Below, piece after piece: positions 7,156 to 14,739 of a DNA stretch of 42,704 nucleotides. Under the pieces are notes generated by a model. That model searched no databases and was not told the DNA's origin. It saw nothing but the letters and a program-made list of their open reading frames with translations. The number at the start of each line of letters is the position of its first letter. Within the stretch, counting starts at the first letter, position 1. Source of the stretch: a virus; the IMG/VR virus record IMGVR_UViG_3300025645_007429, positions 1 to 42,704 of that record, one strand, 5' to 3'. Position numbers and translations under genes: made by a program.

Positions 7156-7380
7156 ATGAGCGCTATCGAGTCGGCAGTAAAAATAATCGGCGGCCAAACC
7201 AAGACTGCGAGGCAATTTAACATTCGTCAGACGCATGTTTGGAAATGGATCCATGTCAACAAACAAGCCCCAGCTAAGTACATCAAGCGCATTGCTGCGT
7301 TGACCAATCACGAGATCACAGTTGAGCAGTTACTGGCCGACCATGAACAGAATCATAAAGCCAAGGGAATGCAGCAATGA
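7156..7380 (+). CDS. Cro/YdaS-like antirepressor
   Basis: A 74-residue DNA-binding protein with a predicted helix-turn-helix (about residues 14-36: G-G-Q-T-K-T-A-R-Q-F-N-I then VWKWI) and 'PAKYIKRIAALT', typical of YdaS/Cro-type regulators that recognise the same operators as the repressor. The ATG at 7156 follows AGGAATT; a TTG at 7138 is possible but unlikely. It overlaps the next gene by 4 bases, so the two are probably co-translated. Confidence 0.75.
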   Translation: MSAIESAVKIIGGQTKTARQFNIRQTHVWKWIHVNKQAPAKYIKRIAALTNHEITVEQLLADHEQNHKAKGMQQ

Positions 7381-7640
7381 ATATGGCCTTTGCATTACTG
7401 GCGCGGTTTGAGTCACCAGTGGTGGCACTTAAGGATATTAGTGACGAGTTTTTAGGGTTAACCCCTAAAACCGCAGAGCAAAAGGCAAAGGCGCAAGATT
7501 TGCCGTTTCCGACCTTTAAGCTGCGCGACTCGGAGCGCTCACCGTCGCTGGTCAATGTGCAGGACTTAGCCGCGTACATGGACAGCCAGTATGCGTTATC
7601 GCGTAAAGACTGGGACACGATTCAGCAAGCCAAGCGCTAA
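7377..7640 (+). CDS. PrtN-like (pyocin activator family) regulator
   Basis: The 87-residue product matches the pyocin activator PrtN family: an N-terminal 'FALLARFESPVVALKDISDEFLGL' type stretch, 'P-F-P-T-F-K-L', and 'VQDLAAYMDSQ' near residues 61-71. In Pseudomonas, PrtN switches on pyocin genes once the PrtR repressor is cleaved. Here it sits directly behind the Cro-like gene, so a PrtR-PrtN-like control step in a P2-type phage is plausible. Confidence 0.7.
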   Translation: MNMAFALLARFESPVVALKDISDEFLGLTPKTAEQKAKAQDLPFPTFKLRDSERSPSLVNVQDLAAYMDSQYALSRKDWDTIQQAKR

Positions 7641-7689
7641 CGCAGCAGCTAATACAACTGCTTATAGGCACGGCAATGCAGGAGGATTT

Positions 7690-7887
7690 ATGAGTTATCG
7701 GCAAATAAAAGGCACCACGATTGAAGTACCAGATTGGGTACAAGTACCGGCTTTCGCGGAGTTTAGTGAAGCAAAATTGGAGAAGAGCCGCCGCGCGATT
7801 GCGTATCTACGCAGTAAGTATTTTGGGAATGGAGTTGGTAAACGAAAAACCAGAGTAGCAGAAAAAACAAAGCCACAACCGCTGTAA
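7690..7887 (+). CDS. Small early phage protein
   Basis: A 65-residue basic protein. AGGAGG is ideally placed before the ATG at 7690, which is chosen over an in-frame ATG upstream. Sequence is helix-prone with 'LEKSRRAIAYLRSKYFG'. Function unknown; position suggests an early gene. Confidence 0.6.
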   Translation: MSYRQIKGTTIEVPDWVQVPAFAEFSEAKLEKSRRAIAYLRSKYFGNGVGKRKTRVAEKTKPQPL

Positions 7888-7923
7888 CGGTTATGGCCTA
7901 TACCACTTAATGAGGCACATCAA

Positions 7924-8163
7924 ATGATGAAACCAAGCATAGCAGCACACATCACCCCAGCGCAAGCCATCACTAACGAGGCCAACCGCGTTATCTCAAC
8001 TTTAAAACTCAGCACGCCAGCTGACCGCGAAATGGTCGAAGCAGTGCTCGAATCCCTCAAAGAAGTGGCCGACATTCTCGCGCCAGCCATAGGAAAAACC
8101 ATTGGCATTCGCTTAATCGCCATCCGCAACAACATCGCAGTTCAACAAATACAGGCGGCCTGA
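7924..8163 (+). CDS. Small helical early phage protein
   Basis: 79 residues, almost entirely helical, with a hydrophobic C-terminal half (about residues 49-72). No motif recognised. Two bases separate it from the next gene, indicating one operon. Confidence 0.6.
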   Translation: MMKPSIAAHITPAQAITNEANRVISTLKLSTPADREMVEAVLESLKEVADILAPAIGKTIGIRLIAIRNNIAVQQIQAA

Positions 8164-8165
8164 TC

Positions 8166-8453
8166 ATGAACGTGCAAACCACTGCGGTGCCAGCATTAGC
8201 GCCGCAATTTGACTTAAATGACCCACAGCATTTAGCCATGCGGAAGTTAATGGCAAACGCTTATGCCAGACACGCTATTGCTTTGGAAAGGGGGCTGCCA
8301 GAGTCGGCGGCTAGAAATCTTGGCATAGCGCAAGGTTTTGATCTAATGGCATGGGTGGTCTTTCAAGACTGGGATTTGTCAGCGCTCGCAGCAGAACTAG
8401 AGACACATATGCTGAATTTAGAGCGTGCACATTTTTTGAGGGCAACAGCATGA
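8166..8453 (+). CDS. Small early phage protein
   Basis: 95 residues, soluble and helical, with no recognised motif. Its stop codon overlaps the start of the next gene (ATGA), a mark of translational coupling in this early operon. Confidence 0.6.
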   Translation: MNVQTTAVPALAPQFDLNDPQHLAMRKLMANAYARHAIALERGLPESAARNLGIAQGFDLMAWVVFQDWDLSALAAELETHMLNLERAHFLRATA

Positions 8454-8689
8454 AACTAGCCAATGTCGAGTTATCAGAAATCAGAGTTGTCTCGCTTTAT
8501 GTGATCACCTGTTTCATGTGTGAAAAACAACTCCATCTAGCCGCGAGTGAAATTGATGCCAGCGTTGGGGATGCAGCAGCAATGGCAGCATCACAGGGCT
8601 GGCATAGCTACGAAACCAGCGATGAAAGCTGTTCTGTTGCCTGCCCAAGCTGCATTAAAGAAGCGCAGGAAAACGAAGGGGAGGATTAA
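8450..8689 (+). CDS. Small zinc-ribbon-like phage protein
   Basis: 79 residues with two CxxC knuckles (C-F-M-C near residue 22 and C-P-S-C near residue 65), which should bind one zinc ion. Start at 8450 chosen from the ATGA overlap with the preceding stop. Similar small zinc proteins (TraR/DksA-like or ribbon) occur in P2-like early regions, but I cannot place it precisely. Confidence 0.6.
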   Translation: MKLANVELSEIRVVSLYVITCFMCEKQLHLAASEIDASVGDAAAMAASQGWHSYETSDESCSVACPSCIKEAQENEGED

Positions 8690-8691
8690 GC

Positions 8692-8961
8692 ATGTGTACG
8701 TTAGCCGCAGCAGAACGAATGTTAGCCACTGGCAAGTTTTACAGCGCCGGTACGTTAGCCGCCGAGTTAGGTATTTCGGCCGCGAGTGCATCGGGCAAGT
8801 TATCGAACATTCGTTCATCAAAAAAATATCAGTGCGTGGTGACGCCTTTGCCCAATCGCAAGGTCAAGGTCGTAGCCATTAACGGTAAGTCTGTTTCTAA
8901 ACAATCGATGTGGGATTTGGTGCTGTTCAAACGGCCATTGCCGCAGGGAGTGCACGCATGA
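8692..8961 (+). CDS. Putative winged-helix phage regulator
   Basis: 89 residues. 'YSAGTLAAELGISAASASGKLSNIR' (about 18-42) reads as a helix-turn-helix, followed by two strands typical of a wing. Likely DNA-binding; target unknown. Overlaps the next gene by 4 bases. Confidence 0.6.
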   Translation: MCTLAAAERMLATGKFYSAGTLAAELGISAASASGKLSNIRSSKKYQCVVTPLPNRKVKVVAINGKSVSKQSMWDLVLFKRPLPQGVHA

Positions 8962-9185
8962 GTCAGCATTGCCAAATTATTGCCGAACTGGGCTCAGCAC
9001 CGCGGCCTGTTTTTAATGGTCGCCACCCAGCAGGTTTGCGCAGTGATGGTTTGCCTTATGCCAGCCGCTGCAAAGTGAGTGATACAAAACGTGCGGAACG
9101 CGCGCGGACTCGCCGTATTGAAGATATGGCGTTAGCCAAAGAACTGGGCATTAGCCTAGAAGAATTACAGGGCGGTGCTCTATGA
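8958..9185 (+). CDS. Small basic phage protein
   Basis: 75 residues; a basic middle (KRAERARTRRIEDMALAKE) is followed by 'LGISLEELQGG'. The start at 8958 overlaps the previous stop (ATGA). Function unknown. Confidence 0.55.
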   Translation: MSQHCQIIAELGSAPRPVFNGRHPAGLRSDGLPYASRCKVSDTKRAERARTRRIEDMALAKELGISLEELQGGAL

Positions 9186-9244
9186 ATGATCATCAAGCCG
9201 ACACTGAATTTAGTCGTCCCACTCACTCTAAAAATGGTGGCTGA
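9182..9244 (+). CDS. Possible 20-residue micro-protein
   Basis: A 20-codon reading frame whose ATG overlaps the previous stop (ATGA) and whose stop is 3 bases before the next start. The tiling makes translation likely even if the peptide itself only relays ribosomes. Confidence 0.4.
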   Translation: MNDHQADTEFSRPTHSKNGG

Positions 9245-9247
9245 GTC

Positions 9248-9565
9248 ATGGCTAAAAAGTCCCATTTGTTTGCACATTTACTCAGGCACTTTCGTTCCCG
9301 TCGGGAAGACCTGCTTACTCTGTTTAGGCAACATCACGAGGACCCAACCGAGCTGAGTTTAATCAGATTAGCCGAGGTATTTGGCGCGCTTGATTGCCTT
9401 TACTGGCAGTCGCTTGGCTGTGGTGAAGTGTTGTTGGCTAAAAAAATCGCTAGAACGATTAAGGAGCCGTTCGAGTGCACTTTAGGTGCGGTTAGTCACG
9501 TTTCAACCGTTACTTTACATAGCTACTTCAGTAAGACAACGAGTGAGAGCTGTAACCCTCAATGA
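9248..9565 (+). CDS. Phage protein upstream of replication initiator
   Basis: 105 residues, helical, basic N-terminus. It overlaps the initiator gene by 4 bases. No motif is recognised; the position just before gpA is often held by small replication-linked genes. Confidence 0.55.
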   Translation: MAKKSHLFAHLLRHFRSRREDLLTLFRQHHEDPTELSLIRLAEVFGALDCLYWQSLGCGEVLLAKKIARTIKEPFECTLGAVSHVSTVTLHSYFSKTTSESCNPQ

Positions 9566-11838
9566 GCGCGCGCACCACTTCTAATCAACTTCCTTTCAAG
9601 CGGCGTTTGCAGCATTTGCCAACGCCGCTTGCTGATGACGTACTGGCTGCATTTGCTGTTGCGGCTGAGCGCTTGCCTGCCGCACCGGTTGACTTGTGGG
9701 AGGATGAGGTTGTTACTGGCGTGCGTGAAAAGGTTGATACCACTCGCTTGTATCAGCCTATTTTCGATAAGCCGGCAGAGCGTTTTACCGCGGCAAAAGG
9801 GTTTGAAATGCTTGCGCCGCTGTCATTCCATGTGCGCAATAAAGTACAAAATACCTATCAGCAACGTGTTAATCGCGGTGGCATTATTGCTGGCTCGGCG
9901 TATTTACGCGAAACCATTCAAAAGTTAACAGTGGTTTGGCATAAGTATCCATTTTTTAAAATATCGGGCATGAAGTTTGTTAAGCAACCAGAGCCAGTTG
10001 AGCAAGATGTTGTTGATAAGGATGAGATTGAAAACAGATTATTAGCTAAAGCGTCGCCCTTCAGTGCTTTTAGGCTATTGCGCCATCGTAAGTCCACTGA
10101 ACTAAAAAAGGCTTCAGCAATCATTGCGGATACTTGCATGCAGCAGGTTAAAGAGATTGCTGCCAGTGCAGACAAGGATGTCGCTTATTTTGATGCCTAT
10201 GACGCTGCCGCCAAAATATGCCAAACATGGGGTGTTATTCCGCCCTACTGGAACGCAGTAAAACGTGATCATATCGAAGATGCTGCCGAGTGCGCCATAT
10301 TGCGCATGACTTGTGCAAAGTGGTGGGGCAGGCAGTTGCTAAAGTTGCGTGACCAATGCTGTGAGCATTTATGTATTGTTGTCGGCTTAGTTAATCAACA
10401 CACGCCGTTTGTGAGTGACGAGTGCTTTAGCGAGTGGACCTCGCAGCAACGTACTGCGATGCAATGGCTTGAAAGCACCATGATTGAAAACGAGGCGGGG
10501 GTGATATTGCCGCTGATTGAAGCGGCGATGGCAGGTAATGCGAACCCTTCTAACCGTTTAGTTGAGCTAATTGTGCGTGCTCGTGGCTTAGATGAAATGG
10601 CTGAAGAGTCGGGCAAAATTGGCTTTATGGTCACGCTTACTTGCCCAAGTAAGTTTCACATGAAATCCCACAAATGGGATTTGAATAACGCCAAAACCGC
10701 CCAGCAATATCTGGTAAATGTGTTTGCTAAAATCCGCGCGGCATTAAGTTACCGCAATATTCCCTTTACTGGTTGCCGCGTCACTGAGCCGCATAAGGAC
10801 TCAACCCCACACTGGCACATGCTGTGTATGGTCAAGCCTGAGCATGAGCTGGCAGTAAAAGCCATTATCAAGAAATACGCCTATGAAGTTGACGGCGACG
10901 AGCCAGGCGCAAAAGAGCACCGCTTATTAATCGAAGCGATTGATAAGCAAAAGGGTTGTGCTGTGGGTTACATCATAAAGTACCTTTCAAAAAATATTAT
11001 GGGCGAGCACATGCAAGGCGAGTTAGACCTTGAGACGGGCAAGCCTGTTAATGAGGTTGCGCCACGCGCCACAGCTTGGGCTAACCGCCATAGGATCCGC
11101 CAGTTTCAATTTTACGGCACATCATCAGTACAGGTTTGGCGTGAGCTACGCCGGCTAAAAGTCGGGCCGCAATCGCCAGAGATTGAGGCCGCTAAGGCCG
11201 CTGCCTGTAACTCTGACTGGAAAGCTTTTGAATATGCGATGAAAAATGCCCAGCTATCACTTAACTATGAAGTCACCCCACAGGGGAATGAGTACGGTGA
11301 AATGACTAAGCGTGTGCAGGGCATTAGCGGTATTGCCTTTGGTGAAAAGCGATTAATCATCACCCGTGGCGAGCGCTGGAAACTGCGTAAGGCCAATGAT
11401 GATGAGTTGGAGGCATACAAGACGTTAAAACAACGCCGCAAAGATTTATTTACCGTTAATCGCGCCATGAATGCTGAAAGCCGGCTTTCAAGAAAGGAGC
11501 TCAAAGACGCAATGCCGAAGTGGAGCATGGCGCTGTTGCCGTTGCCTTTTGGCTCTCCTTGGACTTGTAGGAATAACTGTACAGACCCTGTTTTGGAGGA
11601 GGTTGATAGCCGAATTATCAGGCACCTTGCGCAGGTGGGGATTACTGATCCCGCCAACATTGAGCGTTTACTGTTCGATGGTTGTCGGGTGATGGATGCC
11701 GATGGCGGGGAATGGTGGGTTGATGATGGCCAGCTGCGGAACGAACCGTATCGATATCACGAAATTAGGGATCTTCCGCTTGATGAGCTTGTCTCAGAAA
11801 TGCAGTCGTGGGAAAAAACTATGGAGTATTCAGCATGA
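9562..11838 (+). CDS. A: P2 gpA-type rolling-circle replication initiator
   Basis: The 758-residue product is the length of P2 gpA. H417-W-H419 (TPHWHML) is the metal-binding HUH motif, and Y470-I-I-K-Y474 carries the paired tyrosines that nick and rejoin the origin strand in P2 gpA. It starts one round of rolling-circle DNA synthesis at an origin that in P2 lies inside gene A itself. It closes the early operon together with the overlapping gene downstream. Confidence 0.93.
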   Translation: MSARTTSNQLPFKRRLQHLPTPLADDVLAAFAVAAERLPAAPVDLWEDEVVTGVREKVDTTRLYQPIFDKPAERFTAAKGFEMLAPLSFHVRNKVQNTYQQRVNRGGIIAGSAYLRETIQKLTVVWHKYPFFKISGMKFVKQPEPVEQDVVDKDEIENRLLAKASPFSAFRLLRHRKSTELKKASAIIADTCMQQVKEIAASADKDVAYFDAYDAAAKICQTWGVIPPYWNAVKRDHIEDAAECAILRMTCAKWWGRQLLKLRDQCCEHLCIVVGLVNQHTPFVSDECFSEWTSQQRTAMQWLESTMIENEAGVILPLIEAAMAGNANPSNRLVELIVRARGLDEMAEESGKIGFMVTLTCPSKFHMKSHKWDLNNAKTAQQYLVNVFAKIRAALSYRNIPFTGCRVTEPHKDSTPHWHMLCMVKPEHELAVKAIIKKYAYEVDGDEPGAKEHRLLIEAIDKQKGCAVGYIIKYLSKNIMGEHMQGELDLETGKPVNEVAPRATAWANRHRIRQFQFYGTSSVQVWRELRRLKVGPQSPEIEAAKAAACNSDWKAFEYAMKNAQLSLNYEVTPQGNEYGEMTKRVQGISGIAFGEKRLIITRGERWKLRKANDDELEAYKTLKQRRKDLFTVNRAMNAESRLSRKELKDAMPKWSMALLPLPFGSPWTCRNNCTDPVLEEVDSRIIRHLAQVGITDPANIERLLFDGCRVMDADGGEWWVDDGQLRNEPYRYHEIRDLPLDELVSEMQSWEKTMEYSA

Positions 11839-12125
11839 AAACACTGATTCAAGGTTGTGAAAGTGCAGAACAGTTTGAGGTATTGCTAAAGCTAACGGGC
11901 ATCACCAGCGAAGATAAAAAAAATGCGCTGCGCGCTCACTTAGTTGAAGGTTTGCCAGCTAAGCGCGCGTATGCCCGCTTTCATGTTACCCAGCAGCATT
12001 TTAGCCTGGCATTAATGCTGCTAAACAGAAAAGCAGACTTGGCCATGCAGTATGCGGCGTTACAAAAAAGCAAAGATGAGCAGAACTTTAACGAGCTGCG
12101 ACAGCGGATCATTGAAGCAAAGTAA
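11835..12125 (+). CDS. PapB-like small DNA-binding protein
   Basis: 96 residues. 'LLKLTGITSEDKKNALRAHLVEG' followed by 'AKRAYARFHVTQQHFSLALMLLN' resembles the PapB/FocB adhesin-regulator fold (helix-turn-helix in residues about 36-65). Start at 11835 overlaps the initiator stop (ATGA), so it is coupled to gpA. Phage members may control copy number or late timing; this is inference. Confidence 0.65.
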   Translation: MKTLIQGCESAEQFEVLLKLTGITSEDKKNALRAHLVEGLPAKRAYARFHVTQQHFSLALMLLNRKADLAMQYAALQKSKDEQNFNELRQRIIEAK

Positions 12126-12325
12126 GCTGGCGGATATCAGCCGCTATTGACAGAAGACCTTCGGAATCCGCCAATTGATGAGCCAGAATTAAGATAATAA
12201 AAACCACACTAGATAAGTAGTGTAAAAATAGAGATATAAATAAATTGGATTAGCCTGAACTCAACCTGTTAATACTCAAATCTGGATGCAATCAGATTCG
12301 ACAGGTTACTTTAACTCATTTCTTT
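12126..12325. other. Gene-free junction before array B, with hairpins
   Basis: Holds a perfect 6-bp hairpin ACACTA/TAGTGT (12206-12223) flanked by A-runs and able to end transcription on either strand weakly, and a nested hairpin at 12263-12307 (outer AACCTGT / ACAGGTT, inner AATCTG / CAGATT). No gene is seen. Confidence 0.5.
12206..12228. terminator. Possible weak terminator after the early operon
   Basis: ACACTA (12206-12211) pairs with TAGTGT (12218-12223) around a 6-base loop, with A-runs on both sides but only a low-GC stem. Position between the early operon and array B fits an insulator; strength uncertain. Confidence 0.35.
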
Positions 12326-12449
12326 GCGCGTTTTTCCTGATGGTGTATTTGATAAGAATCTGATAAGTTTTTGCAATACAAATAGTTAACAATGCGCGTT
12401 TTTACTGGTCTAATGAGGTAAACGCGCATGCACTAATAAAATGTTAGCC
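12326..12449 (+). other. attI-like site of array B (forward)
   Basis: This 124-bp block is repeated in inverse orientation at 29281-29405 with about 85% identity by eye. It ends in CTAATAAAATGTTAG (12433-12447). Class 1 integron attI ends in CTAAAACAAAGTTAG, with the same CTAA-7-TTAG spacing; GTTAGCC (12443-12449) is the crossover box, so the first cassette starts at 12444. A GCGCGTTT / AAACGCGC inverted repeat precedes it. The next gene begins 14 bases after the box. What makes it attI-like is its place at the head of an array and its lack of the twofold attC hairpin layout. Confidence 0.7.
12386..12414 (+). promoter_or_regulatory. Candidate cassette promoter inside attI-like site
   Basis: TTAACA (12386-12391), 17-base spacer, TCTAAT (12409-12414) is 5/6 to both sigma-70 consensus boxes and points into the first cassette, as integron Pc promoters do. 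The inverted copy at 29281-29405 keeps the spacing with weaker boxes (TTAATG, CCTAAT). Confidence 0.55.
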
Positions 12450-12462
12450 TCTAAGGAAGATT

Positions 12463-13272
12463 ATGGCAATCTCACAAGACTTTCTCGCCTACCATGAGTC
12501 AATTGGCGCAGAGCTAAAATCATCAGAAACTAGAATTAGGAATCTCATTGGTAGCTCTCATTGGGCTACAGATGGCGAGCATAAAGAGGGTATTCTCAGA
12601 AAGGTTATATCGGATTTTGCACCAGAAATTTATAGAGTGGGAACTGGTTTTGTTTGTTACCCAGGCGAAGCTAATGGGGATCAAAGTAACTCTGGACAAA
12701 TAGATATTTTAATTACGTCAAAAGCCAACCCGACGCTTTTTAAGAGTGGCGAGCTTCACTTTGTTACTCCGGATTGCGCCAGTGCCATTGTTGAAGTTAA
12801 GTCACGAGTTGCAAACGGAGAATCCCTTAGATGTGTATTGCAAAAGCTTAGCAACGACATAAAATCCATTCGTACGCATTCAGGTAATCCTAATAACGCA
12901 TGGGCTGGTCTCTTCATATATAACAGCGATAGATTGAGAGACAGTCAAGTCTTAGAAATGCTGCAGGAGATTACTAATGATGACCCATTAGGTGTTATCA
13001 ACTGTGTGTCGATAGGTGAGAGTGTATTTATACGGTATTGGGAAAATGGGCATGCCAGCAGCAATCTTGGCGAGGATCCAGTTTGGCATTCATATAATTT
13101 AAATAACTTATCACATGCATATTTTGTAAGTAACCTAGTGTCTCATCTATCTCCAAATATTGATGACACTCTATCTCAGGCTTGGTTTCCTGTCGAAGGA
13201 TCAAAAGAAGTTCATCGCTCACGTTACGCCATGTTAGAGCAAAGAGAATCATTTGAATTTGACCAAGGCTAA
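12463..13272 (+). CDS. DUF6602-like PD-(D/E)XK nuclease-fold protein (cassette b1)
   Basis: The 269-residue protein has 'GEHKEGILRKVI' (38-49), 'VGTGFV' (59-64), 'SGQIDILI' with D81, and 'AIVEVKS' with E111-V-K113. The D...E-x-K spacing is that of the PD-(D/E)XK nuclease fold, and the full pattern is that of DUF6602. Proteins of this type are found among mobile defence genes; the substrate is unknown. AAGGAAG precedes the ATG. The C-terminal residues run up to the attC opening box. Confidence 0.7.
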   Translation: MAISQDFLAYHESIGAELKSSETRIRNLIGSSHWATDGEHKEGILRKVISDFAPEIYRVGTGFVCYPGEANGDQSNSGQIDILITSKANPTLFKSGELHFVTPDCASAIVEVKSRVANGESLRCVLQKLSNDIKSIRTHSGNPNNAWAGLFIYNSDRLRDSQVLEMLQEITNDDPLGVINCVSIGESVFIRYWENGHASSNLGEDPVWHSYNLNNLSHAYFVSNLVSHLSPNIDDTLSQAWFPVEGSKEVHRSRYAMLEQRESFEFDQG

Positions 13273-13326
13273 CAAGTTTAGGCAATCGGACGCAGCAAAG
13301 CTGCGCCGTTGCTAAAGGCGTTATGA
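13267..13326 (+). other. attC site b1
   Basis: Opening box GGCTAAC (13267-13273, overlapping the stop) and closing box GTTATGA (13320-13326). Arms GGCAATCGGACGCAGC / GCTGCGCCGTTGC pair almost fully around AAA; 60 bp. The CGCAGCAAAGCTGCG core recurs in the array C site at 24971-25045. Confidence 0.92.
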
Positions 13327-13350
13327 ATCAGAGCAAACATCGGAGTATGT

Positions 13351-14166
13351 ATGAACTGGAATATATTACAAATAGATGAAAGAGTTGGCTTACATCTCAA
13401 TTTTTTATTTTGGGTTGCAATCGTTTTGCCCTTTGTCTTTGCAATACTCTTGTCTATACCAGTTTATTTAGATTCAAATTTAGTCTTTAGTTGGACAGCT
13501 GAAGGGTATAAAAAGTTTTTAGAATTATACTCATTCCCCTTGTCACTCTTATCTTTATCTGTTCTTTTTGGGGTAATGATAGGCCGCTTTCATGGTTCAA
13601 AGCAAAGAGGAGTGGCGATTATAGAAAATGAAAACAATAATAAATTAAGGAACTTCTACGAGCATAGAAAATCATTTTATGAGCACATGGCTGACTTCGA
13701 CTGGAAAAACGCTAATGAGCGAGGGGTCGATTTTAAGCACCCTAAAAAATTATATAAACTGTTTTTTCCATCAAATTCACCCTTATCCTTCTCATTTATA
13801 TGTAATGAACAGGACTTGTTTGACAGATTAAAAAAGGTTGTGGATGATATCCTTCGTGATCCAAGATCCCCTCCTGACATCGAGGTTATTAAAGCTCTAT
13901 TTGACAACTTTGGCTGCGATGTTGATGAAAAAGCGTATTGTGAACATATTGATATGTATAATAAAGTTGATGGCGATGGTATTAATGTAGAGCTATGGTT
14001 AAGTGCACGAGATATGAGCTCTGCGCTTGGCTTAATAGAAGATTTAATTGAGTTTTCTTTGTTGTTTGTGGATTTGAATAAAGAGTTGGAAGACGGTGAT
14101 ATAACTCATGCATTTATGGATATATTGTATCCTCGTCAATCTTATAATCAAAATCAGGAAGCGTAG
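13351..14166 (+). CDS. Two-helix membrane protein of unknown function (cassette b2)
   Basis: 271 residues: transmembrane helices at about 16-40 and 55-77, then a soluble domain of about 190 residues rich in acidic residues. Two-helix anchors with a cytoplasmic domain are frequent among abortive-infection proteins, but no motif here proves that. GGAGTATGT stands before the ATG. Confidence 0.55.
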   Translation: MNWNILQIDERVGLHLNFLFWVAIVLPFVFAILLSIPVYLDSNLVFSWTAEGYKKFLELYSFPLSLLSLSVLFGVMIGRFHGSKQRGVAIIENENNNKLRNFYEHRKSFYEHMADFDWKNANERGVDFKHPKKLYKLFFPSNSPLSFSFICNEQDLFDRLKKVVDDILRDPRSPPDIEVIKALFDNFGCDVDEKAYCEHIDMYNKVDGDGINVELWLSARDMSSALGLIEDLIEFSLLFVDLNKELEDGDITHAFMDILYPRQSYNQNQEA

Positions 14167-14172
14167 AAAGAT

Positions 14173-14236
14173 TCATAACTAGTTGCTTAAACGGACACGT
14201 AAAGTCGGCTCGCGCTTCGCGCAGTTTAAGTTACGG
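14173..14236 (+). other. attC site b2
   Basis: Opening box TCATAAC (14173-14179), closing box GTTACGG (14230-14236). Arms TTGCTTAAAC / GTTTAAG pair, with a GCGC-TTC-GCGC tip; 64 bp. Confidence 0.8.
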
Positions 14237-14263
14237 GATATATCAACCAATAAGGAAGTTAAA

Positions 14264-14656
14264 ATGAAAAATGTTATCAAAATCAGTTTATTTACAATGA
14301 GTATGATGGTTTCGAGCATGTCTGTCGCCAACCAAATTTCTCCTGACTTTCTCAGGGAAGAAATTGAATTTGCTCATTCTCAATACTTAACAGGCACACC
14401 TGAAAGCGGAATCTATGCGCTACAAGCTTTAGCAAGAGTCCTTGAGTCAGACCAATCGAGTTCTCTACATTCTGAAGTGGGACCCAATAATTTGTCATTT
14501 ACATATCTGAGAATTGGGTTGATATACGAAAAGCTAGGAAGCGAATTTGAAGCAAGTGAATATTTCAATAAGGCTAGAATTGCTTATAAAGGTGAGAAAG
14601 TAGAAATAGCTCAATTGAGAGAGAGCGTCGCCTACATCGATGAAAAGCGCCGCTAA
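14264..14656 (+). CDS. Small exported TPR-like protein (cassette b3)
   Basis: The 130-residue product starts with a signal peptide (hydrophobic residues about 6-20, likely cleavage after S-V-A-N near 22). The rest is helical with 'YALQALARVLES' and 'LRIGLIYEKLGSEFEASEYFNKARIAY', a tetratricopeptide-type pair. AAGGAAGTT is well placed before 14264; an in-frame start at 14183 lies inside the attC and is rejected. Function unknown. Confidence 0.6.
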   Translation: MKNVIKISLFTMSMMVSSMSVANQISPDFLREEIEFAHSQYLTGTPESGIYALQALARVLESDQSSSLHSEVGPNNLSFTYLRIGLIYEKLGSEFEASEYFNKARIAYKGEKVEIAQLRESVAYIDEKRR

Positions 14657-14730
14657 CAAGTTGCCAACGTTCGCCGCAAAAAGCTCGGCTGGCCAAACAC
14701 TCGCATTTGCCCCTTGGCAAAGTGTTCTAC
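14651..14730 (+). other. attC site b3
   Basis: Opening box CGCTAAC (14651-14657, overlapping the stop) and closing box GTTCTAC (14724-14730). Outer arms GTTGCCAA / TTGGCAA pair; 80 bp. The closing box departs from GTTA, so it may recombine poorly. Confidence 0.75.
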
Positions 14731-14739
14731 GGAAGGATC

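Noticed and set aside
7591-7689. Upstream extension of the gene at 7690
   Set aside because: It overlaps the PrtN-like gene in another frame, and the strong AGGAGG favours 7690.
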